Shown: positions 19,538-31,440 of the stretch, one piece after another | Layout of the letters: every line of letters starts with the position of its first letter | Numbering within the stretch: the first letter of the stretch is position 1 | From: Miscanthus floridulus | Lineage: Eukaryota > Streptophyta > Magnoliopsida > Poales > Poaceae | Length of the DNA: 64,000 nucleotides | Direction of reading: 5' to 3' | Assembly (NCBI RefSeq): GCF_019320115.1 | Contig: NC_089591.1 | Span: 17,524,502 to 17,588,501 of the forward strand | Position numbers and translations under genes: made by a program | The notes under the pieces: generated by a model | Database searches by the model: none | The model's input: the letters and a program-made list of their open reading frames with translations, nothing else | What the model was told of the DNA's origin: nothing

Positions 19538-20927
19538 TGTTGATGGTTGTTAATGTCAATCATAAACCGTCAACATATCCTACATATATGCTTAATTCCA
19601 TCAACAAACAGAGGTCTAAGGGTTTAAACTAATGGATTCCACAAGGTTTGGTGAATATTTGTATGTAGGAGAATTTATCTAGAAAACAGCCCTAGGACCA
19701 CTGTCATACAGTCGAAACAAGCCAACCAACGACAACAAGTGATTCAACTCGCGAAAACTGCAAAAGGCAACTCAAGACGGAGTCCAGGAACCACCACACG
19801 AAGGGGAGGCCCACTTGCCAAAGTGGTGGTCCGGCTGGCCTAGTGGGGTGGCCGCCCAGCCCACTCTAGAGCCCATTCGCTCTTCGACGCCTCATGTGTG
19901 TTTCCAAGATCTACACCGTTAATTTTAAGGCAGTTTTAAGTCAGTTCATCCAACTGGTGATCGAGGGAGTTGACACGAATCAATGATGTGGCAATGCCTT
20001 GCCCCCTACTCCATCTCCCCTATATAAGGCACCCCTACCCCCTCCTAGAGGCCATCTCTCATTCATATCAAGATACACCACAAGAGAAAATCCCCACAAA
20101 GCTCTCAAGATGTTGAAGTAGAATAGCTCTAGTTGAGAGTTAGGGAGAGTTGAGCCATGCTCAGGTTCTGGAGAAATCTTCGGAGGTTGGGTATATCTTT
20201 TATCTCACCTTTGCAAGACTTATGCTTTATTATAGTTATCTTCTCTATCTACTTTTATTCCTTTCATGTGTATGGTTAGTATAGTTATCATACCTTAGCA
20301 TGGGATCTCCGCTTGCATCGAGTGCTTTAGTTAGCATATGTGACTAGAGTAGTTATCCGTAGTATAGACATGGTGTGTAGACTATAGGTTACATGAGATT
20401 GCGTTCAATCCTACGGTTAGTTGTGGTAGCCCCAGGGGTGATAGCTCTATCAGGCCGTTGTAATCCACCATGTCAGGATTGGTGTTCGTAGAGCTTTAGG
20501 CAGCCTTCCCCCATCTACGCTTTCTCACCCCCTCAAGAGTTGGGAAGGTACTGTTGCTCCAAATTGTTATTGTGTGTGATCGCTATATCTACCCATGAAT
20601 CCGTTATACCCTATAGAACCAAAGTAATAGAGAAGTATTTAGGAACCTTGAACTCACCCGTTGTCCTCTCAACTTAGCTAGACTGCTCATTTATTATGGA
20701 ATTCTCTTATGTGTGTGTTATTATTCATAACTCCTATCATTATCAACACTTACCCCCACTTTCATTTAGTTAGTATACCATAAGTAGATACATGATAGTG
20801 AATTATCAACTTCTTTAACCATTATTTCCCTGTGGATAAATACGATACTCTAGAATACTCCCGAGTGAAAGCTACAACGGTATTTGTGCGCTTGTGGATT
20901 TTTCTATGTGCGTTAAAAATACCAACA
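19538..20927 (+). mobile_element. Ty3/gypsy LTR, copy A
   Basis: Starts TGTTGATGG and ends AATACCAACA, with TATA (ctatataagg, near 20,018) upstream of a conserved gagagt-rich leader. A primer site like GGCGCCGTTGCTGG follows within 20 bases. The element has inserted into a copia LTR after catgtc. Only 89 bp of its interior precede the gap. Confidence 0.88.
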
Positions 20928-21016
20928 AGCTTTCTAGCGCCGTTGCTGGAGAAACAATTAGCATAAAGATTTTGATATTGATCTTGATGTCTAGTAATCT
21001 AGTTATTAATAGCTTT

Positions 21017-21116
21017 NNNNNNNNNNNNNNNNNNNNNNNNNNNNNNNNNNNNNNNNNNNNNNNNNNNNNNNNNNNNNNNNNNNNNNNNNNNNNNNNNNNN
21101 NNNNNNNNNNNNNNNN
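21017..21116. other. Assembly gap (100 N)
   Basis: Exactly 100 undetermined bases, the conventional size for a gap of unknown length. The sequence on either side belongs to different elements. Confidence 1.
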
Positions 21117-22218
21117 CACTAAGTTTCCAGCATATAACATGGCATAGAGGATCAGACACAACACACCATAGGCACCCACTTAGCCTAGCCATTGTCCAGA
21201 TGTTCCAAAGTCAGCAGCTCAGCGGGACGAGATTATCAGAGGCATAGCTGCTACTAAGGAGGAGCAGCTTGAGGCACAGCAGGAGGTGACAGAGACTAGT
21301 GACAGCTCAGATGATGACTATCTGCCTATTCCTCATATGCCTCCATGCAGACATGATGTAGAGGCTAGCAGTTCTAGCTCAGCTCCACCTGCACCGTAGA
21401 TGGACCCCGCCTTGATTGCTATTCTTGAGCGGATGCAGCAGGATCAGGCACGATAGGCTCAGGAGACAGCTGCCAACTTTGCACAGTTTTAGGCTCGTCA
21501 GGACGAGTTCCAGTGGCAGCAGCAGCAGATGCATCAGCAACAGTTACTCATGCAGCACTAGCTTATGGGATTTATGCAGCATGTAGTAACAGCACTTGGG
21601 GCCCCATAGCCACAGCTTTCACCCTAGCTTGCTCTACCTGCCACCACTATGATGACTCCAGTAGTACAGCCTAGTGGGCCTTAGAGTCAGGGACAGCCTC
21701 CAGCTCCGTTTGCTTCACCCATAGTTCAGGTGTCCCAATGGTTGTCCTCACCATTGGTAGCCCCACAGTTCACACCATTTCAGATGAGCTTCACACTGGA
21801 GCAGTCATCCTCGCTATTTGTGCCTGACACATTAGTCTCTAGGAGTCTTGGAGCATCCTTCAGCGAGTTGATAGGCATGCCTACACCACCACATATGCAT
21901 ACCGCCAGTCCTTCTATAGTAGCTCCAGTTGTCATGACTACTCAGAGGCTCCTGTCGTCTGTCGCCTCTTTAGATCCTACGACAGACATATCAGCAGCAT
22001 CACAGGCTACACCTACCCTAGCTTAGACCTAGATCACTTCAGAGACACTTCTAGCCATAGAGGGTCAGTCAGTATAGAGCTTAGGGTCAGATGATGATGG
22101 CGCCCAGTTTCATCTTACTCCACGTACTTCAGCGCCCGACTCGTCCGCTGCAGCCCCATCGACCGACCCTTAGGTTTTAGTGTTTGACGCCAAAGGGGGA
22201 GAGGGTTCGAGTATGTAG
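21117..22218 (+). pseudogene. 3' ORF of a Sirevirus-type copia element, 14 in-frame TAG codons
   Basis: A single frame runs from the gap to a terminal stop at 22,216 with no frameshift. Its composition is Gln-, Ser- and Pro-rich (QQDQAR, WQQQQMHQQQ), and it ends FDAKGGEGSSM just before 'gggggag' tracts. That position, between pol and the 3' LTR, is where Sireviruses carry an extra ORF, sometimes called env-like. Internal stops are all TAG: 21,145, 21,169, 21,181, 21,397, 21,454, 21,490, 21,559, 21,607, 21,625, 21,682, 22,024, 22,030, 22,075 and 22,171. Most lie where neighbouring sequence suggests Gln (CAG). Function unknown; the longest unbroken part is 21,685-22,023. Confidence 0.7.
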
Positions 22219-22668
22219 ACTTAGGGGGAGTGACATTTAGGGGGAGCTAGTTATCTAGTATTAGCTTATTATATATATTTGGAGTTTTATTTGTGTGATA
22301 CACTATTACTATTGTGCATTCGTGTGTTACCTTCATGCATATTATTATATCTATGTGATAGTGATATCTACGTGATTGTGATTTATGACATGTGTGCTCT
22401 CTACTTTGAATTCCTTTATGTCATATCACTTGTGCAATGCTCATTTGCCTTTGCTTCCGCATTAATACTCCAATGCAAATGAGCTTTATTACTTGTACTC
22501 TTGCTTAATTCATATCCTTTGAGTACGTTGTGTTGGCTTGGGTCAGATAAGCTTGCCTAACTCTTTTGTTCTTATTGACAAAAGCTTATATGAACCAACC
22601 CCGTCAAAAACCTCACTCTTTCACATACTCGAGGTGGTATTGTCATCAATCACCAAAAAGGGGGAGAT
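22219..22668 (+). other. Copia 3' untranslated region with multiple polypurine tracts
   Basis: Repeated tagggggag tracts (22,230-22,250) and a final aaaaagggggagat directly before the LTR. Multiple polypurine tracts are a known Sirevirus signature. Between them lies T-rich non-coding sequence. Confidence 0.75.
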
Positions 22669-24206
22669 TGAAAGCATCTAGGCCCCTAGTTGGATTTTGG
22701 TGATTAATGACAATACAAGATTACTATGACTAACATGTGTTTTGTAGAAGCAATTAAGTTAGGTCATGGTAATGGAGATCTATTGGGCAATTGAGGTGGT
22801 CATGCCCCTACGATGGAAATCATTTCAGTTTTCAAAGGATGGATGACAAGGTTAAGGATGACTAGTTCTAAGTGTCGAATGGAGTTGGAGTGACACTTAG
22901 AGTAGTTTAGGACTTTGTTTTTCCTTTGGCCATACTATTAAGGGGGTATGGATGGGTAGCTTGACCTAGGTGAGTCTATTAAGTTAGGTGTGGTGCACAC
23001 TTGTTTAAACTAGCACTAGGTAGCTCCACAACAGCCCTATGATCCTATGGAGCAAACTTCATTCAGATATGTTTGAGAGTTGGAAGTGAATGGAGGGTCA
23101 AATGCTGACCGGACGCTGGCTCTGGTGCGACCGGATGCTGGCCGCAGGGTCCGGTCAGTTCATTTGATCAAGAGATTGCATTCGGTGCGACCGGATGCTG
23201 GAGTGGTCAAGTGACCGGATGCTGAGAGGCAGCATCTAGTTGACTTTAGTAAGGTTCTAGAGAAGGGAATTGGCGACCGGACACGTCCGGTCAGTGCTGA
23301 CCGGGCCCCGGGGGTTCAGCATCCGGTCGAGTACAGTAAGGTTCCAATGAGGGTTTAATGCGACTAGACGCGTCCGGTCAGTGGTGACCGGACCCTACCA
23401 GCGTCCGGTCAACACATTATCACTGAAATGCGGGTTGAACTAACCGGAGCGTCCGGTCACCCCGCAGAAGCTCATAATGGTTTGTTTTTCTGGCTGCCTT
23501 ATAAATAGAAGCTCCACTCATGTGTGGAGTCACTTTTGCTCATTCCAACAGCTAAAAAACATGTTTGTGAGTGCCAAGAAGAGCAAGGTCCTAGTGAGGT
23601 GATTGAGATTTGAGAATCCAAGTAGCCTCATTAGTGAATCAAGAGTAGCAAAGTGTGCATCCATCTTCTCATTAGGCTTCGCGTGGTCAAGTGAGAGTTT
23701 GTGCTTGTTACTCTTGGTGATCGCCATCACCTAGACAGCTTGGTGGTGATTGGGAGCTTGGTGATCACCCGGTGGAGCTTGTGGGTGACCTAACTCAAGT
23801 TGTGAGCGGCTTTGGGTGATTCACTGCGATGAAGTGTCGAAGAATCAACCCATAGAGAGCACTTGATCCTTTCACGGATCAAGGGGGAGCTACAACCTTA
23901 CGCGGGTGCTCCAACGAGGACTAGTGGGGAGTGGTGACTCTCCGATACCTCAGCAAAACATCACCGTGTTTCTCTCTCTATTTACTTTGAGCATTTACTT
24001 TGAGCAATTCAATACTTGTCTTTATATTCATAGAATTGCCATGCTAGAGTAAGTTTGGAACATAGGTTGCAATTCTGTTGTGCATTAGTTTAATAGAAAT
24101 ACTTTTCTAGGCACAAGGGGTTAATTGAGCTAACCGTAGGATTTAATTATTGCAAAAAGAATTAGCCCAATTCACCTCCCCCCTCTTGGACATCTTGATC
24201 CGTTCA
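22669..24206 (+). mobile_element. Sirevirus-type copia 3' LTR
   Basis: Begins TGAAAGCATCTAGG after the polypurine tract and ends gatccgttca. TATA at 23,499-23,508 (ttataaatag). The upstream half (23,105-23,460) has many ccggtca/tgaccgg motifs in both orientations. The internal and 5' parts of this element are beyond the gap or missing. Confidence 0.85.
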
Positions 24207-25738
24207 GTCTTTGCTCAAGACGAGCAAAAGGCAAGCTTGGGGGAGCTTGTTCATGGTCACTAAATGCATATTCTAGCCATCAACAATGCAAACAATTCAA
24301 GGAAAACTCAACATAGAGCATAGGGATTTGGCTTATAACTAATGGAATTCCACTTGTACATGAGTTTTATTTGTATGTACGAAAAATGTTGAAAATATAC
24401 AAGTGGGACACACCTAGAGGCAATCCACCATGAGAGGGCCCCTAGGGGCTAATAGGTGGGGTCGACCGATGGCCCACCACATTGGTCGATGGCCACCTGG
24501 CTCGTCCACATCACTGATCGACGTGATCCTCCAAGAAACACAATTTGGAGCACATCCACGCATTGGTTTCATGTCGGTTTGATCCAAGGGCCATCTCTCC
24601 ACCTCACATGGATTGAGGGGCTCATTGGCACATGCACAGGAGGTCACCGACTGAAGCAACCACCTCTTGGACTTGGCAACTGCCTTGGAGGATCAACCAA
24701 GGTAGTAGGATGTAATGGCAGTGCATCCTACGATAGGCCAACGCCACCCCCATCGTCCGACTGCTAAGGCTCCGCCACGACCTTCCTTAGTCGCCTACAA
24801 GTACCCCCATACTCTAGGAGGCTATAAATACCACATTTACCTCAATTGTAATCATCCCATCTCGACATCCATCTCCATTTGAGTAGTTTTAGTGTCCAAT
24901 TGAGTCCAAGTAGTAATTCGGCTAGTAGTGAGAGTGCGAGTGAAGAGTGAAGAGCTTAGAGCTATAGGAGAAGTCTTTAGAAGTCTCTAGTATAGCTCTT
25001 GTAATTCCTCTTGTAAGATACTTTATTTGCAACATATATATTTCCTTTTTAGTACTTTTCTACATTTCTAGCATTTAGCTAAATCCTTAGTTATATTTGT
25101 GTTGTGGCTTTTTGATCATATCTTGTTTAGTTAGTAAGTTTCCAATAATACAGGATCTTCGTCACTAGCTAGTGCTCTAATCTTACCATGAGGATAGAGT
25201 AGTATCTTATAGTGTATGTGTGGTGCTTAGACTATATGTTACCTTGGATTGTGGCTAGTTCTCTAGATAGATTGTGGTACTAGGCAAGTGGTGACAGCCC
25301 TATCATCCTATGTATTCCACCACATTGGAACAAGTTATTCAATCATAGGGCTCATTGTGCTTCATGTTTAGTTAAATCCAACGCAAGTATGCTCTAAAGT
25401 ATTTATTGAATCCTGATCTGCTAAACTTAGATATATTGTTTGCCTGATAGGTAGTACTTGGTTTATCTTATAGTTACTCTATGACCTCTCTCTACCTACG
25501 CTGTCATTTAGTTTCATTCTTGTTTTAGTCCTTTAGTTATTACTCTAGTTTATCCCCGGTATAAGAACATGATAGTTCATAGTCATTTTTCACTTAGAAT
25601 TCACTCTACCAATTGTCTAGCCAAACTTAGCTTCCCTATGGAAATAATACGATACTTGGAATACTCTCAAGTGAAATGCTGCATCGATATATTCTGTGCG
25701 CTTGTAGAATTGTCCAATAGCCATAAGAAGTATCAATA
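24207..25738 (+). mobile_element. Ty3/gypsy 3' tail and LTR
   Basis: 24,207-24,247 is the end of a gypsy interior (ctcaagacgagcaaaagg, then the tract cttgggggagct). The LTR runs from TGTTCATGG (24,248) to TATCAATA (25,738), about 1.49 kb. Its layout resembles the other gypsy LTRs here but the sequence is a different subfamily. Both flanks are other elements, so it is a truncated remnant. Confidence 0.75.
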
Positions 25739-26340
25739 GCCACCAAGGCTTAAGGGTGCCCAGCAACCAGCTTAAGGCCAAGCTCCACCTCTATTTATAG
25801 CCCCAAGCCAAATAGAACCGTTGGAGCCTTGGAGCACATTTCTGCACGGTCATCGGACGACAACATGCGGGCACCAGACATAGGTTGGTGGTGCCCAACG
25901 GTCAAATTGCACAAACTAGCCATTGTGACCTAGGCACCGGACATAGGGGTCGGTGCACCAAACTAGGGGTGGCGGTGCCCCCACGGCACCGAAAACATGT
26001 TTTCGCCCCTCTTTGGAAAACATATGGTAGTGCCTAGCACCGGACAGTCCGGTGACCATGGCGGTACCCCTTCATCTCAAATCTAAAAACTACCACTTTA
26101 ATCTTGTAGAGAATTTCATTAGCTTTCCGAAAAGTCCTAGGTCATCGAAATCAGAGTTCGAAGTTAAGAGTTATGCCCAAAATAAGAAAGGGTGGTAGTG
26201 CTGATTTGGGCACGTCGCAGGGGTGGTGGTGCAGCATGCTTGGGGTGGCGGTGCCACCGCCCTAGGGGGCGGTGCACACTAGAAAGGGTGGTGTCACCCC
26301 TAGACTGGGCTACGCATTGGCTACAATTTTGGTTGCATTT
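25739..26340 (-). mobile_element. Copia 3' LTR, distal part
   Basis: Homologous to 18,450-18,965 and 50,563-51,085 in the other LTR copies, including the TATA (25,790-25,800) and the caccggacatagg and cggacagtccggtg phrases. Its end toward 25,739 is cut by the neighbouring gypsy LTR. The remainder resumes at 35,831 after a gypsy insertion. Confidence 0.82.
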
Positions 26341-27702
26341 TGTTGACGGTCGTAAACTTTCATCATAAACTGTCAATATAACTTATATAAATGCATAAAA
26401 AGGATTGCCAACATCGGTCTAGGGGTTTAAACTAATAAATTCCATAAGTTTTGGTGAATCTGTGTTTGTAGGAGGATTTATCCAGAAAACCGGCAAGCTG
26501 GACCCAATCGTCAGATTTAATCATTTTTATCCGTGACAAAAACAACTCCAGAAGATTCTATAAGACCCTAGGAGAATCTCCACCAAAGATGGAGATGAGA
26601 CACTGATAGGAGGGGCCAGTCAGCCCCACCCCTAGGCTGGCCGACCTGTGGGCCCCACTTGTCAGCTTCCCCTTCGAATGTCGGTTCTCTACCGCCTCCT
26701 AGATTGCATCTATGCCATCCTTTTAAGTTGGTTTAATCCGAGGGTCTAGAATTGACACTACCCCCTATATATAGTAGCCCCTACCCACCTCCCTAGAGAT
26801 ATCCTGAAACCCTAATTCATATCTCTGATTTGGATCAAGACACACTAGGAGGAATAGGTGTAGAACTTTCTAATGTAGTAGGTTAGTAGCTCGAGAGTGA
26901 GGGTCGAGTTGGGTTCATGCTCAAGTTCCGGATCTAGTCTTGGAGGCTCGACAAAGCCTTGTATCTTCACTTCTACATCTTGTAAGACTTATTATCAATT
27001 CATCATATTCCTATCTACATGGCTATGCTTGCTTTTAATATGTATCTTGCTTAGTTAAGCTTATCTTTGCTTTTGTGTGTGGGTTCATAGAGCGCTTAGC
27101 CTGCTATAGTTTATCGATTGGGCTAAGTAGCCGAGCCTCGTGTAAGCATGGTGCTTATACAATGCTCTACCTATGAGTACACCATGTTCTCTGGTTGTGT
27201 GGTAGCAGTGGGTGGTGATAGTCCCGTCTATCCTTTGTAGTCCACACCGAATTAAATAGGTTCTTAAATTATAGGACTGTAGTCGTGTCAGTAGAGTTAT
27301 CTATTGTGGATGCTCTACCGTGTAAGCGGCGTCTCAAAGTTCTCAAGAGTAGAGTTAATCTTAGCTATAGTCAGGTATATATATACTTTGATCCTGTAAT
27401 AAGAATATCATAAGAATCTACAACACCCCTTGTTCTCCTGAGTTAACTAGTTTACATTATATTAGTGATCTATCCCCTAAGTGTCATTATGCTTAATTCC
27501 TATCATTACCTTTACCCCTTGCTCTAGCTATGTTGGTATGTTAATAGATACTCCTTTGTTACCCAATAAATCTTTACTCTATTGCTTCCCTACGGTAAAA
27601 TATAAATAATGATACCTAGAATACTACCAGTAAAATGCTACAATGGTATTATGTGCGTTTGCGGAATCCTTCATATTCTATTTGCACTTATAAATACCAA
27701 CA
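26341..27702 (+). repeat. 5' LTR of the gypsy element
   Basis: 1,362 bp, TGTTGACGG to ACCAACA, with TATA (cctatatatag, 26,765-26,773). It is about 200 bp longer than its partner because the partner lacks an internal block. Confidence 0.92.
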
Positions 27703-30030
27703 AGCATTTTTGGTGCTGTTGTCGGGGAAACAATTAGCGTAAAGATTTAGATCATTAATGTAACACTAGCTTTAGTAGGATTACCCCTGTTCTGTTGAAT
27801 TATGGAATAAGACGGGATAGCATATGTCATTTTGACCTTTCGGCAAGCTTCCACAAGAAAAGAAGAAACATTGAAGAACCTCAGGGTGCCTGAACATTCA
27901 AAGATCCATCAACACTGGAACCCTGCCATCTCATAGGTTTGTATAGACATATATATATTAATCTAACCATGTGTAGATTGGAGAAAAAAGTTGATGTCGC
28001 AAGAATTGAAATCACATCTCAAGTGACGGAAACAAACGTTGCACTACTCACAAGTTCCATCTTGTGAGTCAGGGTAAGTATGATCAAGAAATGTGAGATA
28101 GTCATGCTCATGGACTTTAAACTTAATGAGTAGTTACCTTTTTAACATTTTGCATTCCACTGCATGTTTGCTTAGAATAATCCATGCATCCATTCTGTTT
28201 AATTTGAATTCTCTCATATCAAATCCACAACATGTTTAGTTCCACGCATATATCCAAGCCACCTGCATCCTTTATCTTAAAGAAAATCAGTCACCATGAC
28301 CATGCTCTTTCATCTCTATTTGAGTAAATCTCTAAAATGCTTTCATGTTACTTTTGTCTTCCATAGTATGCTTTGGTTTGGAAGTACTATACATACTTCC
28401 ATTGGCTTTTAAATTAAGCATGGTGCTTAGGTTAAAACTCCTTCCTTAATCAAAAAAGACATGGAGTCTACTGTAGTTATTGGACTAAAAGTTGCTTGTG
28501 TAGACACTACACATTTTGTTGGACTAACCCCTATAGAAAACTCTCAAATTCAATCTGGGTAAGTCAAGAGATGAATTCACATCAAAGATGAATCAAGGCA
28601 TGTGATGAACTCTAATAACTATGCACAAAGAAGACCTAGCTCATTCTTCATGAAGGAAGAACTGTGAGTATCAAGGTTTATTCGCTTATCTTTTGTTGCA
28701 GGTTATCTTTGCCTTGAACCATGCTAGAATGTAGCAAACACATAAAATTTGCAAATAAACAAAATCTATGCTAAAGTAATCCTAAAACCATCCTTTCATT
28801 AGCATAGAGAAAAATTACAGAAGTTATGGACAACAACCCATGTTTCAAATTCATTGTATTCCCTCAGGTATGTGTCCATTAACATTTTGCAGGAAGAATG
28901 AATATAAGCTATGCCTATTCAAGGTTTGGTATGAACCTACCAAACCACCACTACAGCTGTGGAAGTGGATGAACAAATTGACAGACTAAGAGCAATATCA
29001 AAAGACAACCTAGCATTAAGCTTTCCCAAGACTCAAGCTTGGATGCTGATGAGAAGCAGGATGCAACCCACCTTGTATTATCCAGAATACATCTGCTCCC
29101 ATCATCTTCGGAGACACCAATTCACACATCGACAACAAGAACCAAGACAACGAGATGCCAGTACATCATGGCGTGCAATCTCATGTCAACAAAATGTCAT
29201 CAATCAGTGGTGGTCTATCGATGGTGTCTCGTGGAATCATGAACAACCATGGGTACGAGAAGACATCCCTAAGTCATCGGAGATGAAGCTTTCACACAAA
29301 TTCTAATGAGGTTCCTTCCTCGACTATCAAGATGGCTGGCGTACAACTAACAAACAAAGAAGAAGAACTCTCCACCACACCATTAGAGGACAAAGACAAC
29401 CAAGGATGAACTTGAGTTTGCATCTCCAATGGACCCTAACTCATCAACCAAGAATAAACAAAAATCAAGAAAGGTTGATGGAAGAAGAGCATGCAATTGT
29501 TCATATCCTCATTAGATATGGTGCAATGACAAAGATTAATGTAAGGAAAGGCCTGCTCAATGGACCACAAGCTCTCATCAATATGTAAATCGGACGCACC
29601 TCCTTCAGATAGTTCTATCACTAATCATCTAAGTAAAAAAGGAAGGATAAATACATAAGGTATGTTCAACCAAACATGATGCAACATTGAATCACATTCA
29701 TATGAGAGTTCTATCATCCAAACTTGCTTTTGCACTCTGCAAAATTCAAGTCAGGAGGATGGAGTTCTTTAAAATATCTCATAACATGATGCTAATTTAT
29801 CTTGGGTATCTCTACCTTTATGCCATGCTTAAACTGCTAAATCACAAATAAAAATTTAAATAATCATACTCCTTTGGTTCACCATACATATTCTTGTTTC
29901 TACTTGAATGAATCTCTTTAGTCTTTTAAACTTCCTTGTTCTATTGTAAGCATGCTCCGGAATATTATTCGAACATAATTATTAAATCAAAACATACTTG
30001 TATAGAATTTGGTTGTATATGTGGACTAAC

Positions 30031-31440
30031 TATTGACGGTAGTTACCATCCATCATAAACCATCAATAAAACATATATAAGGGCATAAATATGATCACCA
30101 ACAAAGACTTAGGGGTTTAAACTAATAATTTCTATGAGTTTTGGTGAATCTGTATTTTTTGCATGAGTTATTCAGAAAACCATCATGGAGGACCAAAACA
30201 TCAAATCAAATTGTGCTTATCCATAGCAAAAACTACTCCAGAAGGTTCTAGAGGACACCAGAAGCCATGCCACCGAAGCAGACCTATAGAGGATGACAGG
30301 TCGGTCCGCCTGGCCCCACCTCCAGGCCGGTCGGTCCCTTGGTCCCTATTAGCCCCCTGTTGTTATGTTGGTTCTCCACCTCCTTAAGGATTGCATCTAT
30401 GCTATTTATTCAAGTCGGTTTGATCCGAGGGCTCAGGATTGATGCTCCATCCTATATAACCAGCCCCTACCCCCCTCTAGAGCATGCTACCATAAGTCAA
30501 GATCACACTAGAAATTAGGGTTTCTAGAGAGAAGAGAATAGAGCTACAATTCTTCAAGCTTCTAGGATAGGCTAGCTAGCAAGGTTCAAGTAGAGTGTGG
30601 GTTATTGCTCAAGATTTTGGATATGTCATCTGGAGACTGGTATAGCCATTGTATCTCTTTATTTTTGACTTTGTGCTACTTCAATATCATGTTGCTATTT
30701 ATTATGTTCCAAGTTTGCTCTAGTTATATACTTGATATAGTTGTGATTGATAATGAGTTTATGCATATGTTCACAAAGCGCTTAGCCCAAGACGCCCGTG
30801 GGTTAAGTGGTCGACATTATGTAAGCATCATGCTTAGATATTGTTTACATGTGGTTGCATTCTGCACTCTAGGTCATGTGGTAGATCGTGGATGTGACAC
30901 TCCCATTGAGTCCTTTATAGTCCACTCACCATTTGTAGAGCAAGTAGAACACGGTTGCGAAGGGAGACAAGCTCTGTTCTTGATCTTCCTTAGTAATTTT
31001 CCTTATGCATAGATTCAAAGTTAATTATGCTATAGATGAGAGTGTATATACTTGGGTGTACAAAATACTTAGTAAATAAGGAATGACTTAGGAATCTTTT
31101 GCTCTTACCAAATCTCCTGCCTGGCCATACTACATTTTATGAGTTTCTATTTCTATCTCTGAAATTATTATCAATGCTTCATACTTATCATTTATTTATC
31201 ATTTGACTTACCCCTGCCATAGCATGAGAGTGGTTTTATCATAAGTATATATATATTTGTCAATATCTCTTTGCCAACAATCCCATAGCTCCTCCCTATG
31301 GATAAAATATAAATAACGATACTCGGTATACTCCCGGGTGAAATGCTACAATGGTATATTATTTGTGCGCTTGTGGATACTTTACTTTAACATATATAAT
31401 TTTCTCTGAGTTTACAAGTGTCATTAATAATTACCAACCA
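30031..31440 (+). repeat. Related gypsy LTR inside the gypsy element
   Basis: Runs from TATTGACGG (first bases mutated from TG) to TTACCAACCA, with cctatataacc near 30,450 and a worn primer-site sequence (tggcatcatgctaggga) after it. The same interior position in the element at 53-56 kb lacks it. No 5-bp duplication is evident, so it may be a truncated nested element and not a simple solo LTR. Confidence 0.75.

Larger units (their letters stand above)
12989..21016. repeat. Segmental duplication, copy A
   Basis: Collinear with 45,085-53,135 in the same orientation, roughly 98% identical by eye. It spans part of a LINE, a GC-rich DNA transposon, copia gag and LTR pieces, and a gypsy LTR. The left edge is the CACTA junction and the right edge is the N gap. 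Both copies have private indels: copy A lacks four bases near 13,135, and copy B has eight extra at about 45,482. Confidence 0.95.

Noticed and set aside
21117..22218. TAG read as a sense codon (genetic-code change)
   Set aside because: Other elements here use TAG as a disruptive change at Trp sites, and methylation-linked C-to-T decay explains the pattern more simply.
24414..24767. Opposed frames of 80-100 codons in the gypsy LTR
   Set aside because: Antiparallel chance frames within LTR sequence; no similarity to known proteins.
28959..29306. 115-codon frame in the gypsy interior as a possible gene
   Set aside because: The homologous stretch near 54,120 has stops and indels, and no domain is recognisable.
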